DNA from: Paludibacteraceae bacterium
Lineage (GTDB): Bacteria; Bacteroidota; Bacteroidia; Bacteroidales; Paludibacteraceae
Direction: 5' to 3'
NCBI GenBank assembly: GCA_018433525.1
Contig: JAHDRA010000119.1
Coordinates: forward strand, 1-39,359
Length of the DNA: 39,359 bases
Under the pieces are notes generated by a model, which searched no databases, had not been told where the DNA came from, and saw nothing but the letters and a program-made list of their open reading frames with translations. The translations under genes and the position numbers were made by a program. Below are positions 27,123-34,841 of the stretch, in pieces. Every line of letters starts with the position of its first letter. The stretch's first letter is position 1.

Positions 27123-29396
27123 TTAGGTTTTTTGTTCCTGAGGTTGCAGGTTGGTTTGTTCGATTCGTTGAACAGACTGAACTTCGGGAATTTTGGTCAG
27201 ATTTTCGCACATGTTGTTGAGTTCTTCGGTGTCGTGTACCAACACTTGAAATTTGCCGATAAAAATTCCACTTTCCGTTTCGATATTTATTTTGCTGATG
27301 TTGACGCCGTAAGCTTCAGAAATTACTTTTAAAATTTCGATCAGAATTCCTTTGCGGTCAATTCCTTTTATTTCGATAGTTTCTTCGAAAGATAGAATTT
27401 TATGTGTGGCCCATTCGGCAGAAAGAATTCTTTCGCCAAAGTTACTTTTTAATTTCAATGCCACCGGACATTGTCGTTTGTGAATGTAGATAATGCCGTT
27501 TTCGTCGAGATAGCCCAACACATCATCACCCGGAATGGGATGACAGCATTCTGCCAGTTTGAATATTTTTCCCGTGTTTTCTTCGGTCAGTTTCAGGGTA
27601 GCCTTTCTGTCTATTTGCTGAGTGGGAATAATAATTTCCTTGTTTTCGGAAGAAGAGCTTCCAATAAAGGGAATCTTTAAATATTTGGAAAAAACATTTT
27701 GCGTTTTTGGCTTAAAGATAACTTTTTTAATATCGTCAAGATTTAATGCTCCTTTACCTGCCTGAACATAAAGTTCATTTCGTTGGGTAAGGTTATAGTG
27801 CTGAAGAATTTTCATGATATTTTCGTTGCTGGCGGGCAGGTTTATTTCGGCCAAAGCATTTTCTATCATTTTTTGACCTTCCGCCGCAATGTTTTTTTCT
27901 TCTTTTTTCAGGAGTTCGAGGATTTTGCTTCTCGCTTTGGCTGTAGTAACGTAATTCAACCATTCTTCCTGAGGAGTTTGTTTCTGAGAAGTTAAAATTT
28001 CAACCTGATCGCCGCTCTGCAAACGGTGGTTCAAGGGCACAAGTTTGTGATTCACTTTGGCTCCAATGCAGTGCATACCCAAATCAGAATGAATCATAAA
28101 GGCAAAGTCGAGAGCGGTAGCTCCCTGAGCAATGGTTTTGATTTCTCCTTTTGGTGTAAAAACAAAAATTTCGGATGCAAATAAGGTTAATTTGAAAGTT
28201 TCGAGGAAATTTATGGCATCCGTATCCGGGTGTTCAAGTACTTCTTTAATGGTTTTCAGCCAATTGTCCAATTCAGATTCATCGTTTTCTCCCAGTTTGT
28301 ATTTCCAGTGGGCAGCCAACCCTTTTTCGGCGATTTCGTTCATTCTTTCCGTACGAATTTGTACTTCCACCCAACGACCGTTTGGCCCCATTACCGTTAC
28401 GTGAAGTGCTTCATATCCGTTGGCTTTGGGTGTACTCAGCCAGTCTCTGATGCGCTCGGGATGGGGTTTGTAAAGTGCAGTAATGGCGGAATAAATCATC
28501 CAGCACTGATCTTTTTCAGGCATACCTTCTTTGGGCTTGAAAATAATGCGAAGTGCCAGAATATCATATACTTCTTCGAAAGGGATATTGCGGGTTGACA
28601 TTTTGTGCCAAATGGAATAGACTGATTTTACACGTTCTTTCAGGGTAAATTCATATCCCATTTCAGTCAATTTTTCCCTGATAGGAGCAGAAAATTCCTT
28701 ATAGAAAGCATTTCTTGCTTCTTCGTCCATCAACAGCTTGTTTTCGATGGATTTGTAAATATCTGGATGTTCGTATTTGAAACTGAGATTTTCGAGTTCG
28801 GTTTTAATGCGAAAAAGGCCAAGTCTGTGGGCGAGTGGAGCATAAATGTATTGGGTTTCGCCCGAAATTTTGTATTGTTTGGCCGGAGGAAGTGATCCCA
28901 AAGTGCGCATATTGTGCAGTCTGTCGGCAATTTTAATCAGGATGACGCGAATATCGTCCGACATGGTGAGAAGAAGTTTTCTGAAATTTTCGGCTTGTTC
29001 AGAAGCTTTTTCGGCAAAAACGCCCCCGGAAATTTTGGTAAGTCCTTCTACAATTTGTGCAATTTTGTCACCAAAATGATGGCGAATATCTTCAACAGTA
29101 TATTCGGTATCTTCTACCACATCGTGCAACAAGGCGGCACAAATGGAAGTAGAGCCCAAGCCTATTTCTTTTACTACAATTCGTGCCACAGCCAGTGGAT
29201 GCATGATGTATGGCTCGCCGGAACGTCGTTTCATGCCTTTATGAGCAGTATTGGCAAAATTAAAGGCTTTTGTAATGATTTCGACTTTCTGCCGGTGATT
29301 GGAATTTCGATAGTCTTCGAGCAAACCCTCAAATTCCTGTTGAATCATTCTTTCTTCTTCTCTTTCCTGTTCTTGAATACTCTTTTCGTCGGCCAT
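27123..29396 (-). CDS. relA/spoT: Bifunctional (p)ppGpp synthetase/hydrolase
   Basis: Makes and degrades the stringent-response alarmone (p)ppGpp. The protein is 757 residues from the start chosen here. The hydrolase domain has the HD motif (HDVVEDT, His91-Asp92) and IADRLHNMRTL. The synthetase domain has RVKSVYSIWHKM (255-266), the magnesium Asp in YDILALRI, ANGYEALH and EVQIRT. A TGS domain (EIFVFTPKGEIKTIAQGATALDFAF) and a C-terminal ACT domain (last ~75 residues) follow. The frame extends to 29420, but TATATTTG (minus, 29425-29418), a -7 promoter match, would overlap that start, so ATG at 29396 is preferred. It is the last core gene before the accessory hairpin array, whose first hairpin lies 155 bases upstream. 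Confidence 0.96.
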   Translation of the reverse strand: MADEKSIQEQEREEERMIQQEFEGLLEDYRNSNHRQKVEIITKAFNFANTAHKGMKRRSGEPYIMHPLAVARIVVKEIGLGSTSICAALLHDVVEDTEYTVEDIRHHFGDKIAQIVEGLTKISGGVFAEKASEQAENFRKLLLTMSDDIRVILIKIADRLHNMRTLGSLPPAKQYKISGETQYIYAPLAHRLGLFRIKTELENLSFKYEHPDIYKSIENKLLMDEEARNAFYKEFSAPIREKLTEMGYEFTLKERVKSVYSIWHKMSTRNIPFEEVYDILALRIIFKPKEGMPEKDQCWMIYSAITALYKPHPERIRDWLSTPKANGYEALHVTVMGPNGRWVEVQIRTERMNEIAEKGLAAHWKYKLGENDESELDNWLKTIKEVLEHPDTDAINFLETFKLTLFASEIFVFTPKGEIKTIAQGATALDFAFMIHSDLGMHCIGAKVNHKLVPLNHRLQSGDQVEILTSQKQTPQEEWLNYVTTAKARSKILELLKKEEKNIAAEGQKMIENALAEINLPASNENIMKILQHYNLTQRNELYVQAGKGALNLDDIKKVIFKPKTQNVFSKYLKIPFIGSSSSENKEIIIPTQQIDRKATLKLTEENTGKIFKLAECCHPIPGDDVLGYLDENGIIYIHKRQCPVALKLKSNFGERILSAEWATHKILSFEETIEIKGIDRKGILIEILKVISEAYGVNISKINIETESGIFIGKFQVLVHDTEELNNMCENLTKIPEVQSVQRIEQTNLQPQEQKT

Positions 29397-29550
29397 AAAC
29401 TTGCATCCTATTTTATGCAAATATAAATAATTTATTCAATTTCGATTTGTTTTTTTACAACAAAAACTCATTTCAATCCATTATTGAAAACAATTTTCAG
29501 ATTGAAAGAGTTCGACAAAGTCAATCAGAATGAATTTTATTCTAATAACC

Positions 29551-29684
29551 TGCTAACGGAAATGTATATGCGTAGTTGCGGGATTTCAAGGCAGTATCCT
29601 TTCAAGTTTGCATAAAGGTTTATTGCTTGCAGAATGTTCAATTTACCACGAAACCCCGCAATTATCGCATATACAATGTTATGG
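29551..29684 (-). repeat. attC-like hairpin A
   Basis: Plus-strand ends are TAAC at 29554-29557 and GTTA at 29678-29681. Arms TGTATATGCG (29563-29572) and CGCATATACA (29666-29675), then TTGCGGG (29576-29582) and CCCGCAA (29655-29661), pair with a T bulge; the centre is 72 bases. It shares TATG-N4-GTTGC with the other copies. The TAA stop of the minus-strand Bor-like remnant is part of the TAAC end box (minus strand CCATAAC). It marks the border between the array and relA/spoT. Confidence 0.8.
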
Positions 29685-30009
29685 GCTGGTTTTATTCCTT
29701 TTTTTTACATTTACATTAATAGAGTATGATGTCACAATTCCAATAGTCAAACCACTTATTAAGACATCTCCAAAATTTAACATTGTAACAACTTCACAGT
29801 TCCAGTCTCCATGTGTATTTACATTTGTTCTACCCACAGATAATATTCCCCAGAAAAGCCAAAACTGCTTTCCTTTTGCACAAGTGTAACACTTCATTGT
29901 GTTTCCTTATATGCAACTACACTTGTTTTAGTTGTCATACAGGAAGTCAAAAAAACTGAAACTGTCAACGCTAAAATTGCGATTAGCGTTATTTATTTTC
30001 TTTTTTCAT
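29679..30009 (-). pseudogene. Frameshifted small lipoprotein, Bor-like
   Basis: Read on the minus strand, a Met-Lys-Lys start at 30009 hits a stop after six codons. The next frame continues as a lipoprotein signal ITLIAILALTVSVFLTSC with lipobox cysteine, then MTTKTSVVAYKETQ and a stop. A third frame (from 29897) carries GKQFWLFWGILSVGRTNV, NCEVVTMLNFGDVLISGLTIGIVTSYSINV and ends TSP at 29679. Joined, these read like a Bor-type lipoprotein (KxxFFxxG ... CxxV ... F.dgLi...T.GIyT). Two frameshifts are required, so the gene is broken or the sequence has errors. The stop lies inside hairpin A, as expected for a hairpin-terminated cassette. Confidence 0.5.
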
Positions 30010-30020
30010 TTTTTAATATA

Positions 30021-30057
30021 CCTGGGTAGAAATATTGTTAAACTATTTTTACCCAGG
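30021..30057 (-). terminator. Hairpin after the 35-residue-repeat gene
   Basis: CCTGGGTAGAAATA (30021-30034) pairs with TATTTTTACCCAGG (30044-30057) over 14 bp (one G-T pair) with a 9-base loop. It lies 9 bases beyond the stop at 30067. No T-run follows on the minus strand, so it may be a terminator of weak type or a transcript-end stabiliser. It does not share the array hairpin consensus. Confidence 0.5.
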
Positions 30058-30066
30058 CAATTTTAA

Positions 30067-30351
30067 TTAATATGTTCTTCTGAACGAGCCATTAACATAC
30101 TCTTCAATACGATTTTGTGCATTAGTTGCAGAAACAGTATCACCAGATATTTGAACACTTGTAATATTGTTACCAAATGTTCGTCGAAATGAGCCATCTA
30201 CGTATTCTTCAATACGTCCTTGATTGTTGACCGCAACCACTGTCTTATCGCTTATTGCAGCCTGTTTAATATTGCTGCCATAAGTTCTTCGAAGAGAACC
30301 ATTTTCATATTCTTCAATTCTTCCATTGTTTACTTTGATTGTTCTTGCCAT
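30067..30351 (-). CDS. Small protein of 35-residue tandem repeats
   Basis: A 94-residue cytoplasmic protein without signal peptide. It has two and a half repeats with an exact 35-residue period: RIEEYENGSLRRTYGSNI at 11, RIEEYVDGSFRRTFGNNI at 46 and RIEEYVNGSFRRTY at 81, linked by IS-DK/GD-TV-A-N segments. Each repeat looks like two to four beta-strands, as in a part of a beta-propeller or solenoid. The family is not recognised. The start has a clear Shine-Dalgarno AAAGGAG (AGGAG at 30362-30358 minus), unlike core genes here. It lies between hairpin B and the Bor-like remnant, in the same orientation as all array genes. Confidence 0.75.
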   Translation of the reverse strand: MARTIKVNNGRIEEYENGSLRRTYGSNIKQAAISDKTVVAVNNQGRIEEYVDGSFRRTFGNNITSVQISGDTVSATNAQNRIEEYVNGSFRRTY

Positions 30352-30373
30352 TTGTTTCTCCTTTTAAAATTAA

Positions 30374-30405
30374 TTTTCCTACTCGTTTGGCTTTTCGGTC
30401 TCGCC
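30374..30405 (-). promoter_or_regulatory. Shared cassette leader element, copy 1
   Basis: Plus-strand CTACTCGTTTGGCTTTTCGG resembles 32561-32580 and, more loosely, 39173-39192 (common pattern CxACTy-N4-GGCTTT-CGG). All three lie in the 5' leader of the first gene of a minus-strand cassette, so this may be a shared promoter or leader. No function is known. Confidence 0.35.
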
Positions 30406-30523
30406 CCGTTTTTTTTAGTGGGTTCTGGTCTCCACTTTTTTTATTTTTCTTTTTGTCACATTGGGTGGTAAGCCCTTTGGCTCTCGCAGACCGTGTTGGT
30501 TTTTATTTTGTTTAACTTGCCAA

Positions 30524-30653
30524 TAACGGCTGGCAATATGACCAGTGGCGGAATGCGGGCGACTTCCCTGTCTGCCGTTACAAAACTTGATGCGGGCACG
30601 AAACTTTCAAGTTACAACTGTGCCCGACATTGGTTATATTGCGTGTTAACTGC
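30524..30653 (-). repeat. attC-like hairpin B
   Basis: Plus-strand ends TAAC (30524-30527) and GTTA (30645-30648). Arms CAATATGACCAGTG (30534-30547) and CATTGGTTATATTG (30628-30641) pair over 14 bp, with G-T pairs at G30540 and G30545. An inner CGGGC (30556-30560) can pair with GCCCG (30622-30626). The centre shares GCGGGCGA-TTCC-TGTC with hairpin D. It lies 45 bases beyond the stop of the 311-residue lipoprotein gene (minus strand). Confidence 0.8.
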
Positions 30654-30692
30654 TGGTGTTTCTTTATTTCCTGTGTTTTTCAAAAACTGTTT

Positions 30693-31628
30693 CTAAAGTT
30701 CTTTCAAGAAATCGAAACAAAGTTTATCCTTTTTCTCTTTTAGCACATCAGCTTGTTTCTCATAATATTCCCAACATCTTAAATAGTCTTTGTTTATCAA
30801 CTCTTTGATAATTTTTTCTTTATAATAATCCTGCATAATATCATCATTTTCGCCGAACTTCAGATAATCTGAAACTTCTTCGGGTATATTATAATCATTA
30901 GTGCTAATATTTATTCCGTCTTTACGAATATGAGTAACATCAATGTATAAATTGTAATCTCTTAAAAATGTTTCAACTGTATGACCTGAAAATAATTTTC
31001 TATCAGAATAGTCAACTTCCCAATATCTTATTGTTGGAGTAAAAAATGGAGTAGTAGAACGACAACGGTGTTTCTCATAATACTTGCTATCTTCATGTAT
31101 TTTAGCTTGATAACCGTAAGTGAACACTATTTGCTCTATTGCTCCTTGTAGTGGAGTTAGTCTAAAACCTAAATCTACATCTCGAATATCATAAGAATAA
31201 GAATAATATTCTTTGTCAATCTTTGCCAACTCAACTTTTACATATTTATCCAAAGAATTTTCATCTAAATATTTTTTCCAATAGTTTATGACAGAATCTG
31301 CTTTTGGTAAATAAACTCCATACTCTCTTTCCCATTCTTCGTTCCATTTTTCATATAAAGGATTCCAATAAGTCGTATCCTGCAAAAACTTTACATATTG
31401 AAACAATCTTCGGTAAGTAACATCATTGTATGTTGCTTTTTTTATGTCGCTCATATCATCAACTTCTTTTCTGATTTCTTCATAAAAATCGGCAAATAGG
31501 GTGTCGCTTTTTATTGCTTTGGATAGTTCGTCCGTACTTAATTTTTCAGAAACAGGTTTGTCTGAAATTTTGTTACAACTTGCTATCAAAAAAGAAATTA
31601 CAAAAAAGAATAACCATACTTTCTTCAT
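30693..31628 (-). CDS. Lipoprotein of unknown function, 311 aa
   Basis: A lipoprotein with signal MKKVWLFFFVISFLIASC (lipobox LIASC, Cys18). The rest is charged and largely helical at the N-terminal half (KSDTLFADFYEEIRKEVDDMSD), with a Tyr-rich middle (EYYSYSYDIRDVD) and a Lys/Glu-rich helical end. No family is recognised. A strong Shine-Dalgarno AAGGAGG lies just before ATG (minus 31639-31633). It is the third gene of a three-gene minus-strand unit (gaps 4 and 11 bases) that ends at hairpin B. Confidence 0.8.
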   Translation of the reverse strand: MKKVWLFFFVISFLIASCNKISDKPVSEKLSTDELSKAIKSDTLFADFYEEIRKEVDDMSDIKKATYNDVTYRRLFQYVKFLQDTTYWNPLYEKWNEEWEREYGVYLPKADSVINYWKKYLDENSLDKYVKVELAKIDKEYYSYSYDIRDVDLGFRLTPLQGAIEQIVFTYGYQAKIHEDSKYYEKHRCRSTTPFFTPTIRYWEVDYSDRKLFSGHTVETFLRDYNLYIDVTHIRKDGINISTNDYNIPEEVSDYLKFGENDDIMQDYYKEKIIKELINKDYLRCWEYYEKQADVLKEKKDKLCFDFLKEL

Positions 31629-31639
31629 AAAGCCTCCTT

Positions 31640-31951
31640 TTATTTCTTACGTTTAAAAACAAAGTTGATTTCAGCCGTTCTTACATTTGGTTGAAGACCT
31701 GAAACATATTCTTCGTTGCCAAAATTTGGGTGTGCTGTTTCAGTTTTTTCGTAAATGCCGACTAACTCCCAACCTTCATTTCCAAACAAGTTTAACGATT
31801 CATCAGAAACATCAAATGTATTGGTCTTAAATTTCCCCATTGTTTCCTGTTCTTCTCCTTTAACGGAGACTGTCTTATACTCCCATTTAGAAGTACACGA
31901 ATAGGACAAGAGTCCTATTACTGCAATTAAAAGTAACTTTTTCATATACAA
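31640..31951 (-). CDS. Lipoprotein with DUF4177-like domain
   Basis: A 103-residue lipoprotein; the lipobox is LSYSC (Cys19) after MYMKKLLLIAVIGL. The mature part matches the DUF4177 pattern: WEYKTVSVKGEE at the start, LNLFGNEGWELVGIYEK in the middle (the GWELV motif) and INFVFKRKK at the end. The family's function is unknown. A Met two codons in (MKKLLL) is an alternative start. It is the middle gene of the three-gene cassette. Confidence 0.82.
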   Translation of the reverse strand: MYMKKLLLIAVIGLLSYSCTSKWEYKTVSVKGEEQETMGKFKTNTFDVSDESLNLFGNEGWELVGIYEKTETAHPNFGNEEYVSGLQPNVRTAEINFVFKRKK

Positions 31952-31955
31952 CTGA

Positions 31956-32519
31956 TTATTTGGTTTTTAATTCGTCAATTTTATTTTTTGCATTTGTAAA
32001 TGCTGTTTCTATTATTTCACCATCGGTAACAAACAAAGTTTTATCAGAGCCATATTTTTCAAGTCGGATATACCAAGTTGCTTTCCCTTTGGAAATATAG
32101 TAACCTACTTGAAAACCATCGACCGTAGTAAATTTGTTTTCCATATAATCAGGATTGCTTGCAATATCTGTCTCGACTTCACTTTTTAAAGTTTTTACTG
32201 CTTTAATTACTTCAAGCAAATCCGAATATTCAATAGAAGCAGTTGAAGAACCATATTTGCCCTCTTTTTCAATTTGGTAAAAATAAGTTTCGGTGTTTCC
32301 ACTTTTTACTTTTCTAATTCGAGTTTCGGCACTTGTGTACAAAGCACTTAAATTAGGAAGTTGAGTATCAATAAATTTTGTTATGACACCTGTTTTGGAA
32401 GAAAAAAGTTCCATTTTTGTTTTGGCGGCGTTCTCTGCTTCTTTCTGTGTGTCCTGCGCCTGCAACTGAAAACACATTGACATCACAATTAAACTTGGTA
32501 AAAAAATTACTCTCTTCAT
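31956..32519 (-). CDS. Exported protein of unknown function, 187 aa
   Basis: A signal peptide (MKRVIFLPSLIVMSMCFQLQAQ, cut after LQA) leads into a mature protein of about 165 residues. It has a helical beginning (KEAENAAKTKMELFSSKTG), a beta-rich middle (TETYFYQIEKEGKYGSSTASIEYSDLLEV) and a helical end (AFTNAKNKIDELKTK). The family is not recognised. It is the first gene after hairpin C and leads the three-gene unit that includes the DUF4177 lipoprotein. Confidence 0.75.
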   Translation of the reverse strand: MKRVIFLPSLIVMSMCFQLQAQDTQKEAENAAKTKMELFSSKTGVITKFIDTQLPNLSALYTSAETRIRKVKSGNTETYFYQIEKEGKYGSSTASIEYSDLLEVIKAVKTLKSEVETDIASNPDYMENKFTTVDGFQVGYYISKGKATWYIRLEKYGSDKTLFVTDGEIIETAFTNAKNKIDELKTK

Positions 32520-32555
32520 TTTTTAATCCCTTATTCGTGTCGGGCGCAACTTTTA

Positions 32556-32588
32556 TTTTCCTACTCTAACGGCTTTGCAGGTCTTGCC
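32556..32588 (-). promoter_or_regulatory. Shared cassette leader element, copy 2
   Basis: Plus-strand TTTTCCTACTCTAACGGCTT continues with TGCAGGTCTTGCC and resembles 30374-30405. It lies in the 5' leader of the exported protein gene starting at 32519. It is followed upstream by TACACTTGCA (32641-32650), also present in the leader at 39205-39214. Confidence 0.35.
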
Positions 32589-32652
32589 TCTTGTTATTGC
32601 AAATGCTTTTTATCCGTTTTCTGCTGACGATAGCTCACTCTACACTTGCAGT

Positions 32653-32780
32653 TAACGGATTGCGATATGGTTAGTTGCCGATTTCGAAGCACTTTCCTAT
32701 CAAGGTACAACTACTTTTGATACGTGCTGTGCCGCTCCAATTCCCACTGCACCGGCAATTAACTATACCGCGTGTTAGCA
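32653..32780 (-). repeat. attC-like hairpin C
   Basis: Plus-strand ends TAAC (32653-32656) and GTTA (32774-32777). The 19-base arms at 32662-32680 and 32753-32771 pair with three non-Watson-Crick positions; two are G-T pairs at G32669 and G32674. The centre is 72 bases. The stop codon of the EYW-repeat gene (32785-32787) is 7 bases from the end box. Confidence 0.82.
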
Positions 32781-32784
32781 AACG

Positions 32785-34839
32785 TTAATTCTTTGTCAAT
32801 CTTATCGTTGCCTTTTTATTTTCCGAATAAATTGTCAATAAATAAATGCCTGGCTGAGCATTTAAATTAAGCTCAATCATTTTAGTGTTTTTGTAGCTTG
32901 TCTGATTAATTAATTTTCCATTTACATCAGTTAGCGAAACACTAAATTCAGACAGCGTTTCACCTAAGTCAATTTTCACTATACCGTCAGTTGGGTTTGG
33001 ATAAACAATTATGTCATTACTAAAAGTATTTTCCAAAATTCCAACAGTTGTAACTGTATAGCAAGCTGAAGTATCCGTACAACCGTTTTGAGTTATTTTA
33101 ACAGCGAAGCTTCCGTTTTGGGTTGCAGTAAACGACTGATTAGTTTCTCCATTTATTATAGAATTACCATTGTTACAATCCACCCATTGATAGAAATCGG
33201 CAGTTGCATTTGCAGAGAGAATTATTCCGTTATGAGTTACCGAAGCATCAACCGTATTAATTGTAAGATTAATGGTAATTGTGCTATCGCAACCTACTGC
33301 ATTTGGTATAATAGCCGTTTTTATTCCCGATGTTGTATATATCTGACCATCGGGAGCAGTATAGCTAACACAAGCCGTTTCGGTTATTGTTGATGAAGTA
33401 TGTAACGAATTGATTACAACAGGTATTACAATGGTGCTGTCTGTCCCCAGAGTAATATCGGTTACTGTTAGACTAACCTGGTATGTATCTGGCGTGTAAT
33501 AGGTATGTGTTGGATTGGCCAAGTCGCTTGTGTTTCCATCTCCAAAATCCCACAAATATTCATCTCCATCGATGCTGTTGTCTGTAAAAGTAACCACAGT
33601 GGAATCGCAATGCTGCATAGCTGAATAAGAAAAATCAGCAATTGGCAAAGCTATTTTTTCAATTATATCAGTTAAAACAACACTCCATCTGCCGAGCGTA
33701 TCTTTAAATTGGAAATTGACTTCGTGAATACCTTTTGGAACTTGTGTTAAATCCAAATTATCGACCAAATTAATCTGCTGATTAGGCGTTAGCGATAAAT
33801 TCACAGCATTGGCAAAATCATTGTTGAACCAATAACGGTATTCGGTTATAGAATTTTGTGTTACAATTTGTTCTGGTGTTTTGTAAAAGAAATGACTTAC
33901 TACACTGCTCCATAATCCGGCATCATCTTTAAATCGAATATGGAAATTATGTACACCATTATTTAAAGTAGTCATAGACATTAGTTCATTGATATTCAAT
34001 TGTTGTTGAACGGGAGTGTTCACAATAACAGCATTTGCATAATCATTATCAATCCAATATTCATAAGCAACTATTTCAGGAGCTTGATTGCTTTCTGTTA
34101 CAGATGTTTTGTAAAAGAAATGACTTATTATACTACTGTATTTTCCTGAATTATCGAACGAGCGAAAATTGATTGTATTTATTCCCTGCATAAGTCCAGT
34201 AGTTGGTATAGTTTGGTTAATCATCAATTGTTGCGTTGAAGTTACCATTGTGGTAGTCTTATTTGCAAAATCATTATTAAACCAGTATTCATAACCAACA
34301 ATTTTGGGTATTGAAGTATATTTTATCTGTAAATCATCCATAATTATTTCGCTAGCTTTAGTGATGTCATTTACCACAAACTTAATGGTTGTAACGGTTT
34401 GGTTTATACTTATATTTTTTAACTGAGGTGTTGCATCAGGCACTCCGCTATTTACGGGCATAGCCCCTAGTGTTGCACCGCTATATACGACATCATCAAG
34501 TAATATTTGACCCTGCGAACCCCAGTTGCCACCAATTTCCATCTCCTTCCATTTGATAGAATCGACTAATGTAGGCGAAGGAAAAGTTACGATTAAGGTA
34601 GTTTTATAATTATCGAAGCAACTAGAACCACAAGTAGATTTACCAAAACTAAAAACCTTAGTGCTTCCAAAATTTGTATTATTTATTATACCTGGAGACG
34701 AAGAGAAGGATCCTGTCGATTGGAATGATATTGCAGGATTCAAAATGCCTGATTCAAATCCCTCATTTATAATTGTTTGGGAATTTATTTCAAAGACAAT
34801 AAATAAAAATGTGATTAATAGAATATATATTTTTTTCAT
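32785..34839 (-). CDS. T9SS-secreted EYW-repeat protein, array copy
   Basis: A 684-residue exported protein, paralogous in its repeats to the one at 21460-23403. After the signal peptide (cut near residue 20, INSQ) comes a jelly-roll-like domain (about 21-170; NEGFESGILNPAISFQSTG, IIMDDLQIKY). Three EYW repeats follow (about 175-400: YEYWFNNDFANKTT, YEYWIDNDYANAVI, YRYWFNNDFANAVN; each ends KDxxGxWS...FFYK or similar). Then a PKD domain (WDFGDGNTSDLANPTHTY), two Ig-like/SprB-type segments (CDSTITINLTIN; FYQWVDCNNGNS) and a T9SS sorting domain (IIVYPNPTDGIVKIDLGE ... QPGIYLLTIYSENKKATIRLTKN in part). It starts 2 bases after the upstream beta-helix gene stop, so it is in the same operon, which ends at hairpin C. 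Confidence 0.83.
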   Translation of the reverse strand: MKKIYILLITFLFIVFEINSQTIINEGFESGILNPAISFQSTGSFSSSPGIINNTNFGSTKVFSFGKSTCGSSCFDNYKTTLIVTFPSPTLVDSIKWKEMEIGGNWGSQGQILLDDVVYSGATLGAMPVNSGVPDATPQLKNISINQTVTTIKFVVNDITKASEIIMDDLQIKYTSIPKIVGYEYWFNNDFANKTTTMVTSTQQLMINQTIPTTGLMQGINTINFRSFDNSGKYSSIISHFFYKTSVTESNQAPEIVAYEYWIDNDYANAVIVNTPVQQQLNINELMSMTTLNNGVHNFHIRFKDDAGLWSSVVSHFFYKTPEQIVTQNSITEYRYWFNNDFANAVNLSLTPNQQINLVDNLDLTQVPKGIHEVNFQFKDTLGRWSVVLTDIIEKIALPIADFSYSAMQHCDSTVVTFTDNSIDGDEYLWDFGDGNTSDLANPTHTYYTPDTYQVSLTVTDITLGTDSTIVIPVVINSLHTSSTITETACVSYTAPDGQIYTTSGIKTAIIPNAVGCDSTITINLTINTVDASVTHNGIILSANATADFYQWVDCNNGNSIINGETNQSFTATQNGSFAVKITQNGCTDTSACYTVTTVGILENTFSNDIIVYPNPTDGIVKIDLGETLSEFSVSLTDVNGKLINQTSYKNTKMIELNLNAQPGIYLLTIYSENKKATIRLTKN

Positions 34840-34841
34840 AG

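Noticed and set aside
29608..29889. Plus-strand ORF opposite the Bor-like remnant
   Set aside because: It overlaps hairpin A and the antisense of a recognisable lipoprotein body.
30493..30696. Plus-strand ORF across hairpin B
   Set aside because: It is made of the hairpin sequence itself and opposes the array genes.
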